From positions 62,001-126,000 of the forward strand of contig CAUJGJ010000217.1 in the NCBI GenBank assembly GCA_963170055.1: a stretch of 64,000 bases of DNA, written 5' to 3'. Of the stretch, positions 41,901-54,560 are shown piece after piece (positions within the stretch are counted from its first letter, which is position 1; every line of letters begins with the position of its first letter). The notes below the pieces were generated by a model. The model was not told the DNA's origin, made no database searches, and saw nothing but the letters and a program-made list of their open reading frames with translations. This DNA comes from Halisarca cf. caerulea (lineage: Eukaryota > Porifera > Demospongiae > Chondrillida > Halisarcidae). A program made the position numbers and the translations under genes.

Positions 41901-44046
41901 GAATGTGCGTGGTGCTAGTGCCAAATATTGGTATTAGCACCAGCATATCCAACACTACACAAATACGCCCACAGCATATAAGAAACTTCATGTGTGTCCA
42001 CTGGGAATGTGCGTGGTGCTAGTGCCAAATATTGGTATTAGCACCAGCATATCCAACACTACACAAATGCGCCCACAGCACTTCAGAAATTTCATGTGTG
42101 TCCAAAGGGAATGTGCGTGGTGCTAGTGCCAAATATTGGTATTAGCACCAGCATATCCAACACTACACAAATGCGCCCACAGCACTTCAGAAATTTCATG
42201 TGTGTCCAAAGGGAATGTGCGTGGTGCTAGTGCCAAATATTGGTATTAGCACCAGCATATCCAACACTACACAAATACGCCCACAGCAATTAAGAAACTT
42301 CATGTGTGTCCACTTTTAATGTGCGTTGTTCTAGTGCCAAATATTGGTATTAGCACCAGCATATCCAACACTACACAAATACGCCCACAGCACTTAAGAA
42401 ACTTCATGTGTGTCCAATGGGAATGTGCGTGGTGCTAGTGCCAAATATTGGTATTAGCACCAGCATATCCAACACTACACAAATACGCCCACAGCATATA
42501 AGAAACTTCATGTGTGTCCACTGGGAATGTGCGTGGTGCTAGTGCCAAATATTGGTATTAGCACCAGCATATCCAACACTACACAAATAGGCCCACAGCA
42601 TATAAGAAACTTCATGTGTGTCCACTGGGAATGTGCGGGGTGCTAGTGCCAAATATTGGTATTAGCACCAGCATATCCAACACTACACAAATACGCCCAC
42701 AGCATATAAGAAACTTCATGTGTGTCCACTGGGAATGTGCGTGGTGCTAGTGCCAAATATTGGTATTAGCACCAGCATATCCAACACTACACAAATGCGC
42801 CCACAGCACTTCAGAAACTTCATGTGTGTCCACTGGGAATGTATGTGGTGCTAGTGCCAAATATTGGTATTAGCACCAGCATATCCAACACTACACAAAT
42901 ACGCCCACAGCACTTCAGAAACTTCATGTGTGTCCACTGGGAATGTGCGTGGTGCTAGTGCATAATATTGGTATTAGCACCAGCATATCCAACACTACAC
43001 AAATACGCCCATAGCAGTTAAGAAACTTCATGTGTGTCCACTGGGAATGTGCGTGGTGCTAGTGCCAAATATTGGTATTATCACCAGCATATCCAACACT
43101 ACACAAATACGCCCAAAGCAATTAAGAAACTTCATGTGTGTCCACTGGGAACGTATGTGGTGATAGTGCCAAATATTGGTATTAGCACCAGCATATCCAA
43201 CACTACACAAATACGCCCACAGCATATAAGAAACTTCATGTGTGTCCACTGGGAATGTGCGTGGTGCTAGTGCCAAATATTGGTGTTAGCACCAGCATAT
43301 CCAACACTACACAAATACGCCCACAGCATATAAGAAACTTCATGTGTGTCCACTCGGAATGTGCGTGGTGCTAGTGCCAAATATTGGTATTAGCACCAGC
43401 ATATCCAACACTACACAAATATGCCCACAGCACTTCAGAAACTTCATGTGTGTCCAAAGGGAATGTGCGTGGTGCTAGTGCCAAATATTGGTATTAGCAC
43501 CAGCATATCCAACACTACACAAATACGCCCACAGCACTTCAGAAACTTCATGTGTGTCCACTGGGAATGTGCGTGGTGCTAGTGCCAAATATTGGTATTA
43601 GCACCAGCATATCCAACACTACTCAAATACGCCCACAGCACTTCAGAAACTTCATGTGTGTCCACTGGGAATGTGCGTGGTGCTAGTGCCAAATATTGGT
43701 ATTAGCACCAGCATATCCAACACTACACAAATACGCCCACAGCACTTCAGAAACTTCATGTGTGTCCACTGGGAATGTGCGTGGTGCTAGTGCCAAATAT
43801 TGGTATTAGCACCAGCATATCCAACACTACACAAATACGCCCACAGCAGTTAAGAAACTTCATGTGTGTCCACTGGGAATATGCGTGGTGCTAGTGCCAA
43901 ATATTGGTATTAGCACCAGCATATCCAACACTACACAAATACGCCCACAGCAATTAAGAAACTTCATGTGTGTCCAATGGGAATGTGCGTGGTGCTAGTG
44001 CCAAATATTGGTATTAGCACCAGCATATCCAACACTACACAAATGC
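35700..44046 (-). repeat. About 3.9-kb block copied at a 4,472-bp offset
   Basis: About 35,700-39,575 recurs at about 40,172-44,046, a third copy of the block described for the 34-unit duplication. The offset is 4,472 bp (43 units) up to about 41,640 and 4,471 bp after it, because the third copy lost one base near 41,650 (CGCCCAC became CCCCAC). That deletion must post-date the copying. The intervening 39,575-40,172 holds ordinary A, E and AATTAAG units. Confidence 0.8.
41640..41665 (-). other. Single-base deletion in one unit
   Basis: AATGCCCCACAG replaces AATGCGCCCACAG. The neighbouring CACTTTTAATG markers are therefore 519 bp apart (41,275 to 41,794) instead of 520. The parental copy near 37,170 is intact. 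Confidence 0.9.
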
Positions 44047-47000
44047 GCCCACAGCACTTCAGAAATTTCATGTGTGTCCAAAGGGAATGTGCGTGGTGCT
44101 AGTGCCAAATATTGGTATTAGCACCAGCATATCCAACACTACACAAATGCGCCCACAGCACTTCAGAAATTTCATGTGTGTCCAAAGGGAATGTGCGTGG
44201 TGCTAGTGCCAAATATTGGTATTAGCACCAGCATATCCAACACTACACAAATGCGCCCACAGCACTTCAGAAATTTCATGTGTGTCCAAAGGGAATGTGC
44301 GTGGTGCTAGTGCCAAATATTGGTATTAGCACCAGCATATCCAACACTACACAAATACGCCCACAGCAATTAAGAAACTTCATGTGTGTCCACTTTTAAT
44401 GTGCGTTGTTCTAGTGCCAAATATTGGTATTAGCACCAGCATATCCAACACTACACAAATACGCCCACAGCACTTAAGAAACTTCATGTGTGTCCAATGG
44501 GAATGTGCGTGGTGCTAGTGCCAAATATTGGTATTAGCACCAGCATATCCAACACTACACAAATACGCCCACAGCATATAAGAAACTTCATGTGTGTCCA
44601 CTGGGAATGTGCGTGGTGCTAGTGCCAAATATTGGTATTAGCACCAGCATATCCAACACTACACAAATAGGCCCACAGCATATAAGAAACTTCATGTGTG
44701 TCCACTGGGAATGTGCGGGGTGCTAGTGCCAAATATTGGTATTAGCACCAGCATATCCAACACTACACAAATACGCCCACAGCATATAAGAAACTTCATG
44801 TGTGTCCACTGGGAATGTGCGTGGTGCTAGTGCCAAATATTGGTATTAGCACCAGCATATCCAACACTACACAAATGCGCCCACAGCACTTCAGAAACTT
44901 CATGTGTGTCCACTGGGAATGTGCGTGGTGCTAGTGCCAAATATTGGTATTAGCACCAGCATATCCAACACTACACAAATACGCCCACAGCAGTTAAGAA
45001 ACTTCATGTGTGTCCACTGGGAATATGCGTGGTGCTAGTGCCAAATATTGGTATTAGCACCAGCATATCCAACACTACACAAATACGCCCACAGCAATTA
45101 AGAAACTTCATGTGTGTCCAATGGGAATGTGCGTGGTGCTAGTGCCAAATATTGGTATTAGCACCAGCATATCCAACACTACACAAATGCGCCCACAGCA
45201 CTTCAGAAATTTCATGTGTGTCCAAAGGGAATGTGCGTGGTGCTAGTGCCAAATATTGGTATTAGCACCAGCATATCCAACACTACACAAATGCGCCCAC
45301 AGCACTTCAGAAATTTCATGTGTGTCCAAAGGGAATGTGCGTGGTGCTAGTGCCAAATATTGGTATTAGCACCAGCATATCCAACACTACACAAATACGC
45401 CCACAGCATATAAGAAACTTCATGTGTGTCCACTGGGAATGTGCGTGGTGCTAGTGCCAAATATTGGTATTAGCACCAGCATATCCAACACTACACAAAT
45501 GCGCCCACAGCACTTCAGAAACTTCATGTGTGTCCACTGGGAATGTATGTTGTGCTAGTGCCAAATATTGGTATTAGCACCAGCATATCCAACACTACAC
45601 AAATACGCCCACAGCACTTCAGAAACTTCATGTGTGTCCACTGGGAATGTGCGTGGTGCTAGTGCCAAATATTGGTATTAGCACCAGCATATCCAACACT
45701 ACACAAATACGCCCACAGCATATAAGAAACTTCATGTGTGTCCACTCGGAATGTGCGTGGTGCTAGTGCCAAATATTGGTATTAGCACCAGCATATCCAA
45801 CACTACACAAATATGCCCACAGCACTTCAGAAACTTCATGTGTGTCCAAAGGGAATGTGCGTGGTGCTAGTGCCAAATATTGGTATTAGCACCAGCATAT
45901 CCAACACTACACAAATACGCCCACAGCACTTCAGAAACTTCATGTGTGTCCACTGGGAATGTGCGTGGTGCTAGTGCCAAATATTGGTATTAGCACCAGC
46001 ATATCCAACACTACTCAAATACGCCCACAGCACTTCAGAAACTTCATGTGTGTCCACTGGGAATGTGCGTGGTGCTAGTGCCAAATATTGGTATTAGCAC
46101 CAGCATATCCAACACTACACAAATACGCCCACAGCACTTCAGAAACTTCATGTGTGTCCACTGGGAATGTGCGTGGTGCTAGTGCCAAATATTGGTATTA
46201 GCACCAGCATATCCAACACTACACAAATACGCCCACAGCAGTTAAGAAACTTCATGTGTGTCCACTGGGAATATGCGTGGTGCTAGTGCCAAATATTGGT
46301 ATTAGCACCAGCATATCCAACACTACACAAATACGCCCACAGCAATTAAGAAACTTCATGTGTGTCCAATGGGAATGTGCGTGGTGCTAGTGCCAAATAT
46401 TGGTATTAGCACCAGCATATCCAACACTACACAAATGCGCCCACAGCACTTCAGAAATTTCATGTGTGTCCAAAGGGAATGTGCGTGGTGCTAGTGCCAA
46501 ATATTGGTATTAGCACCAGCATATCCAACACTACACAAATGCGCCCACAGCACTTCAGAAATTTCATGTGTGTCCAAAGGGAATGTGCGTGGTGCTAGTG
46601 CCAAATATTGGTATTAGCACCAGCATATCCAACACTACACAAATGCGCCCACAGCACTTCAGAAATTTCATGTGTGTCCAAAGGGAATGTGCGTGGTGCT
46701 AGTGCCAAATATTGGTATTAGCACCAGCATATCCAACACTACACAAATACGCCCACAGCAATTAAGAAACTTCATGTGTGTCCACTTTTAATGTGCGTTG
46801 TTCTAGTGCCAAATATTGGTATTAGCACCAGCATATCCAACACTACACAAATACGCCCACAGCACTTAAGAAACTTCATGTGTGTCCAATGGGAATGTGC
46901 GTGGTGCTAGTGCCAAATATTGGTATTAGCACCAGCATATCCAACACTACACAAATACGCCCACAGCATATAAGAAACTTCATGTGTGTCCACTGGGAAT

Positions 47001-48095
47001 GTGCGTGGTGCTAGTGCCAAATATTGGTATTAGCACCAGCATATCCAACACTACACAAATAGGCCCACAGCATATAAGAAACTTCATGTGTGTCCACTGG
47101 GAATGTGCGGGGTGCTAGTGCCAAATATTGGTATTAGCACCAGCATATCCAACACTACACAAATACGCCCACAGCATATAAGAAACTTCATGTGTGTCCA
47201 CTGGGAATGTGCGTGGTGCTAGTGCCAAATATTGGTATTAGCACCAGCATATCCAACACTACACAAATGCGCCCACAGCACTTCAGAAACTTCATGTGTG
47301 TCCACTGGGAATGTGCGTGGTGCTAGTGCCAAATATTGGTATTAGCACCAGCATATCCAACACTACACAAATACGCCCACAGCAGTTAAGAAACTTCATG
47401 TGTGTCCACTGGGAATATGCGTGGTGCTAGTGCCAAATATTGGTATTAGCACCAGCATATCCAACACTACACAAATACGCCCACAGCAATTAAGAAACTT
47501 CATGTGTGTCCAATGGGAATGTGCGTGGTGCTAGTGCCAAATATTGGTATTAGCACCAGCATATCCAACACTACACAAATGCGCCCACAGCACTTCAGAA
47601 ATTTCATGTGTGTCCAAAGGGAATGTGCGTGGTGCTAGTGCCAAATATTGGTATTAGCACCAGCATATCCAACACTACACAAATGCGCCCACAGCACTTC
47701 AGAAATTTCATGTGTGTCCAAAGGGAATGTGCGTGGTGCTAGTGCCAAATATTGGTATTAGCACCAGCATATCCAACACTACACAAATACGCCCACAGCA
47801 TATAAGAAACTTCATGTGTGTCCACTGGGAATGTGCGTGGTGCTAGTGCCAAATATTGGTATTAGCACCAGCATATCCAACACTACACAAATGCGCCCAC
47901 AGCACTTCAGAAACTTCATGTGTGTCCACTGGGAATGTATGTTGTGCTAGTGCCAAATATTGGTATTAGCACCAGCATATCCAACACTACACAAATACGC
48001 CCACAGCACTTCAGAAACTTCATGTGTGTCCACTGGGAATGTGCGTGGTGCTAGTGCCAAATATTGGTATTAGCACCAGCATATCCAACACTACA
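43290..48095 (-). repeat. 2,392-bp (23-unit) tandem duplication
   Basis: Two copies: 43,290 to about 45,680 and about 45,682-48,095. Paired markers include CCACTCGG, TACTCAAATAC (43,621/46,013), GGGAATATGCG (45,001/47,393 and others), the CACTTTTAATG unit (44,394/46,786), AAATAGGCCC and TATGTTGTGC (45,541/47,933). It ends where CATATAAG is replaced by CAGTTAAGAAACTTCACG. Confidence 0.82.
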
Positions 48096-51000
48096 CAAAT
48101 ACGCCCATAGCAGTTAAGAAACTTCACGTGTGTCCACTGGGAATGTGCGTGGTGCTAGTGCCAAATATTGGTATTAGCACCAGCATATCCAACACTACAA
48201 AAATACGCCCAAAGCAATTAAGAAACTTCATGTGTGTCCACTGGGAACGTATGTGGTGATAGTGCCAAATATTGGTATTAGAACCAGCATATCCAACACT
48301 ACACAAATACGCCCACAGCATATAAGAAACTTCATGTGTGTCCACTGGGAATGTGCGTGGTGCTAGTGCCAAATATTGGTATTAGCACCAGCATATCCAA
48401 CGCTACACAAATTCGCCCACAGCATATAAGAAACTTAATGTGTGTCCACTGGGAATGTGCGGGGTGCTAGTGCCAAATATTGGTATTAGCACCAGCATAT
48501 CCAACACTACACAAATGCGCCCACAGCACTTCAGAAATTTCATGTGTGTCCAAAGGGAATGTGCGTGGTGCTAGTGCCAAATATTGGTATTAGCACCAGC
48601 ATATCCAACACTACACAAATGCGCCCACAGCACTTCAGAAATTTCATGTGTGTCCAAAGGGAATGTGCGTGGTGCTAGTGCCAAATATTGGTATTAGCAC
48701 CAGCATATCCAACACTACACAAATACGCCCACAGCAATTAAGAAACTTCATGTGTGTCCACTTTTAATGTGCGTTGTTCTAGTGCCAAATATTGGTATTA
48801 GCACCAGCATATCCAACACTACACAAATACGCCCACAGCACTTAAGAAACTTCATGTGTGTCCAATGGGAATGTGCGTGGTGCTAGTGCCAAATATTGGT
48901 ATTAGCACCAGCATATCCAACACTACACAAATACGCCCACAGCATATAAGAAACTTCATGTGTGTCCACTGGGAATGTGCGGGGTGCTAGTGCCAAATAT
49001 TGGTATTAGCACCAGCATATCCAACACTACACAAATACGCCCACAGCATATAAGAAACTTCATGTGTGTCCACTGGGAATGTGCGTGGTGCTAGTGCCAA
49101 ATATTGGTATTAGCACCAGCATATCCAACAATACACAAATACGCCCACAGCACTTCAGAAACTTCATGTGTGTCCACTGGGAATGTGCGTGGTGCTAGTG
49201 CCAAATATTGGTATTAGCACCAGCATATCCAACACTACACAAATGCGCCCACAGCACTTCAGAAACTTCATGTGTGTCCACTGGGAATGTATGTGGTGCT
49301 AGTGCCAAATATTGGTATTAGCACCAGCATATCCAACACTACACAAATACGCCCACAGCACTTCAGAAACTTCATGTGTGTCCACTGGGAATGTGCGTGG
49401 TGCTAGTGCCAAATATTGGTATTAGCACCAGCATATCCAACACTACACAAATACGCCTATAGCAGTTAAGAAACTTCATGTGTGTCCACTGGGAATGTGC
49501 GTGGTGCTAGTGCCAAATATTGGTATTAGCACCAGCATATCCAACACTACACAAATACGCCCAAAGCAATTAAGAAACTTCATGTGTGTCCACTGGGAAC
49601 GTATGTGGTGATAGTGCCAAATATTGGTATTAGCACCAGCATATCCAACACTACACAAATACGCCCACAGCATATAAGAAACTTCATGTGTGTCCACTGG
49701 GAATGTGCGTGGTGCTAGTGCCAAATATTGGTATTAGCACCAGCATATCCAACACTACTCAAATACGCCCACAGCACTTCAAAAACTTCATGTGTGTAAA
49801 CTGGGAATGTGTGTGGTGCTAGTGCCAAATATTGGTATTAGCACCGGCATATCCAACACTACACAAATACGCCCACAGCAATTAAGAAACTTCATGTGTG
49901 TCCACTGGGAATGTGCGTGGTGCTAGTGCCAAATATTGGTATTAGCACCAGCATATCCAACACTACACAAATACGCCCACAGCATATAAGAAACTTAATG
50001 TGTGTCCACTGGGAATGTGCGTGGTGCTAGTGCCAAATATTGGTATTAGCACCAGCATATCCAACACTACACAAATACGCCCACAGCACTTCAAAAACTT
50101 CATGTGTGTAATCTGGGAATGTGCGTGGTGCTAGTGCCAAATATTGGTATTAGCACCGGCATATCCAACACTACACAAATACGCCCACAGCAATTAAGAA
50201 ACTTCATGTGTGTCCAATGGGAATGTGCGTGGTGCTAGTGCCAAATATTGGTATTAGCACCAGCATATCCAACACTACACAAATGCGCCCACAGCACTTC
50301 AGAAATTTCATGTGTGTCCAAAGGGAATGTGCGTGGTGCTAGTGCCAAATATTGGTATTAGCACCAGCATATCCAACACTACACAAATGCGCCCACAGCA
50401 CTTCAGAAACTTCATGTGTGTCCACTGGGAATGTATGTTGTGCTAGTGCCAAATATTGGTATTAGCACCAGCATATCCAACACTACACAAATACGCCCAC
50501 AGCACTTCAGAAACTTCATGTGTGTCCACTGGGAATGTGCGTGGTGCTAGTGCCAAATATTGGTATTAGCACCAGCATATCCAACACTACACAAATACGC
50601 CCATAGCAGTTAAGAAACTTCACGTGTGTCCACTGGGAATGTGCGTGGTGCTAGTGCCAAATATTGGTATTAGCACCAGCATATCCAACACTACAAAAAT
50701 ACGTCCAAAGCAATTAAGAAACTTCATGTGTGTCCACTGGGAACGTATGTGGTGATAGTGCCAAATATTGGTATTAGAACCAGCATATCCAACACTACAC
50801 AAATACGCCCACAGCATATAAGAAACTTCATGTGTGTCCACTGGGAATGTGCGTGGTGCTAGTGCCAAATATTGGTATTAGCACCAGCATATCCAACGCT
50901 ACACAAATTCGCCCACAGCATATAAGAAACTTAATGTGTGTCCACTGGGAATGTGCGGGGTGCTAGTGCCAAATATTGGTATTAGCACCAGCATATCCAA

Positions 51001-52610
51001 CACTACACAAATGCGCCCACAGCACTTCAGAAATTTCATGTGTGTCCAAAGGGAATGTGCGTGGTGCTAGTGCCAAATATTGGTATTAGCACCAGCATAT
51101 CCAACACTACACAAATGCGCCCACAGCACTTCAGAAATTTCATGTGTGTCCAAAGGGAATGTGCGTGGTGCTAGTGCCAAATATTGGTATTAGCACCAGC
51201 ATATCCAACACTACACAAATACGCCCACAGCAATTAAGAAACTTCATGTGTGTCCACTTTTAATGTGCGTTGTTCTAGTGCCAAATATTGGTATTAGCAC
51301 CAGCATATCCAACACTACACAAATGCGCCCACAGCACTTCAGAAACTTCATGTGTGTCCACTGGGAATGTATGTTGTGCTAGTGCCAAATATTGGTATTA
51401 GCACCAGCATATCCAACACTACACAAATACGCCCACAGCACTTCAGAAACTTCATGTGTGTCCACTGGGAATGTGCGTGGTGCTAGTGCCAAATATTGGT
51501 ATTAGCACCAGCATATCCAACACTACACAAATACGCCCATAGCAGTTAAGAAACTTCACGTGTGTCCACTGGGAATGTGCGTGGTGCTAGTGCCAAATAT
51601 TGGTATTAGCACCAGCATATCCAACACTACAAAAATACGTCCAAAGCAATTAAGAAACTTCATGTGTGTCCACTGGGAACGTATGTGGTGATAGTGCCAA
51701 ATATTGGTATTAGAACCAGCATATCCAACACTACACAAATACGCCCACAGCATATAAGAAACTTCATGTGTGTCCACTGGGAATGTGCGTGGTGCTAGTG
51801 CCAAATATTGGTATTAGCACCAGCATATCCAACGCTACACAAATTCGCCCACAGCATATAAGAAACTTAATGTGTGTCCACTGGGAATGTGCGGGGTGCT
51901 AGTGCCAAATATTGGTATTAGCACCAGCATATCCAACACTACACAAATGCGCCCACAGCACTTCAGAAATTTCATGTGTGTCCAAAGGGAATGTGCGTGG
52001 TGCTAGTGCCAAATATTGGTATTAGCACCAGCATATCCAACACTACACAAATGCGCCCACAGCACTTCAGAAATTTCATGTGTGTCCAAAGGGAATGTGC
52101 GTGGTGCTAGTGCCAAATATTGGTATTAGCACCAGCATATCCAACACTACACAAATACGCCCACAGCAATTAAGAAACTTCATGTGTGTCCACTTTTAAT
52201 GTGCGTTGTTCTAGTGCCAAATATTGGTATTAGCACCAGCATATCCAACACTACACAAATACGCCCATAGCAGTTAAGAAACTTCACGTGTGTCCACTGG
52301 GAATGTGCGTGGTGCTAGTGCCAAATATTGGTATTAGCACCAGCATATCCAACACTACAAAAATACGTCCAAAGCAATTAAGAAACTTCATGTGTGTCCA
52401 CTGGGAACGTATGTGGTGATAGTGCCAAATATTGGTATTAGAACCAGCATATCCAACACTACACAAATACGCCCACAGCATATAAGAAACTTCATGTGTG
52501 TCCACTGGGAATGTGCGTGGTGCTAGTGCCAAATATTGGTATTAGCACCAGCATATCCAACGCTACACAAATTCGCCCACAGCATATAAGAAACTTAATG
52601 TGTGTCCACT
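48096..52610 (-). repeat. Block with CTTCACGTG copied four times at irregular spacing
   Basis: A group of units carrying CTTCACGTG, TACAAAAATACG, CCAAAGC, GAACGTATG, TTAGAACCAGC and CAACGCTACACAAATTCG occurs at 48,124, 50,620, 51,556 and 52,284 (marker positions), offsets of 24, 9 and 7 units. Three of the four read CGTCCAAAG and the first reads CGCCCAAAG. This suggests the later three copies derive from one another. TTAGAACC here is a one-arm dyad change. Confidence 0.8.
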
Positions 52611-54560
52611 GGGAATGTGCGGGGTGCTAGTGCCAAATATTGGTATTAGCACCAGCATATCCAACACTACACAAATGCGCCCACAGCACTTCAGAAATTT
52701 CATGTGTGTCCAAAGGGAATGTGCGTGGTGCTAGTGCCAAATATTGGTATTAGCACCAGCATATCCAACACTACACAAATGCGCCCACAGCACTTCAGAA
52801 ATTTCATGTGTGTCCAAAGGGAATGTGCGTGGTGCTAGTGCCAAATATTGGTATTAGCACCAGCATATCCAACACTACACAAATACGCCCACAGCAATTA
52901 AGAAACTTCATGTGTGTCCACTTTTAATGTGCGTTGTTCTAGTGCCAAATATTGGTATTAGCACCAGCATATCCAACACTACACAAATACGCCCACAGCA
53001 CTTAAGAAACTTCATGTGTGTCCAATGGGAATGTGCGTGGTGCTAGTGCCAAATATTGGTATTAGCACCAGCATATCCAACACTACACAAATACGCCCAC
53101 AGCATATAAGAAACTTCATGTGTGTCCACTGGGAATGTGCGGGGTGCTAGTGCCAAATATTGGTATTAGCACCAGCATATCCAACACTACACAAATACGC
53201 CCACAGCATATAAGAAACTTCATGTGTGTCCACTGGGAATGTGCGTGGTGCTAGTGCCAAATATTGGTATTAGCACCAGCATATCCAACAATACACAAAT
53301 ACGCCCACAGCACTTCAGAAACTTCATGTGTGTCCACTGGGAATGTGCGTGGTGCTAGTGCCAAATATTGGTATTAGCACCAGCATATCCAACACTACAC
53401 AAATGCGCCCACAGCACTTCAGAAACTTCATGTGTGTCCACTGGGAATGTATGTGGTGCTAGTGCCAAATATTGGTATTAGCACCAGCATATCCAACACT
53501 ACACAAATACGCCCACAGCACTTCAGAAACTTCATGTGTGTCCACTGGGAATGTGCGTGGTGCTAGTGCCAAATATTGGTATTAGCACCAGCATATCCAA
53601 CACTACACAAATACGCCTATAGCAGTTAAGAAACTTCATGTGTGTCCACTGGGAATGTGCGTGGTGCTAGTGCCAAATATTGGTATTAGCACCAGCATAT
53701 CCAACACTACACAAATACGCCCAAAGCAATTAAGAAACTTCATGTGTGTCCACTGGGTACGTATGTGGTGATAGTGCCAAATATTGGTATTAGCACCAGC
53801 ATATCCAACACTACACAAATACGCCCACAGCATATAAGAAACTTCATGTGTGTCCACTGGGAATGTGCGTGGTGCTAGTGCCAAATATTGGTATTAGCAC
53901 CAGCATATCCAACACTACTCAAATACGCCCACAGCACTTCAAAAACTTCATGTGTGTAAACTGGGAATGTGTGTGGTGCTAGTGCCAAATATTGGTATTA
54001 GCACCGGCATATCCAACACTACACAAATACGCCCACAGCAATTAAGAAACTTCATGTGTGTCCACTGGGAATGTGCGTGGTGCTAGTGCCAAATATTGGT
54101 ATTAGCACCAGCATATCCAACACTACACAAATACGCCCACAGCATATAAGAAACTTAATGTGTGTCCACTGGGAATGTGCGTGGTGCTAGTGCCAAATAT
54201 TGGTATTAGCACCAGCATATCCAACACTACACAAATACGCCCACAGCACTTCAAAAACTTCATGTGTGTAATCTGGGAATGTGCGTGGTGCTAGTGCCAA
54301 ATATTGGTATTAGCACCGGCATATCCAACACTACACAAATACGCCCACAGCAATTAAGAAACTTCATGTGTGTCCAATGGGAATGTGCGTGGTGCTAGTG
54401 CCAAATATTGGTATTAGCACCAGCATATCCAACACTACACAAATGCGCCCACAGCACTTCAGAAATTTCATGTGTGTCCAAAGGGAATGTGCGTGGTGCT
54501 AGTGCCAAATATTGGTATTAGCACCAGCATATCCAACACTACACAAATGCGCCCACAGCA
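48100..54560 (-). repeat. 2.3-kb block copied at a 4,160-bp (40-unit) offset
   Basis: About 48,100-50,390 recurs at about 52,260-54,550. Markers at this offset include CTTCACGTG (48,124/52,284), the CACTTTTAATG unit (48,762/52,922), CGCCTATAGC (about 49,455/53,615), GTGTAAACTGGG with GTGTGTGG (49,796/53,956), CACCGGCATATCC and GTGTAATCTGGG. One difference is GGGAACG versus GGGTACG (about 49,597/53,757). Confidence 0.8.
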
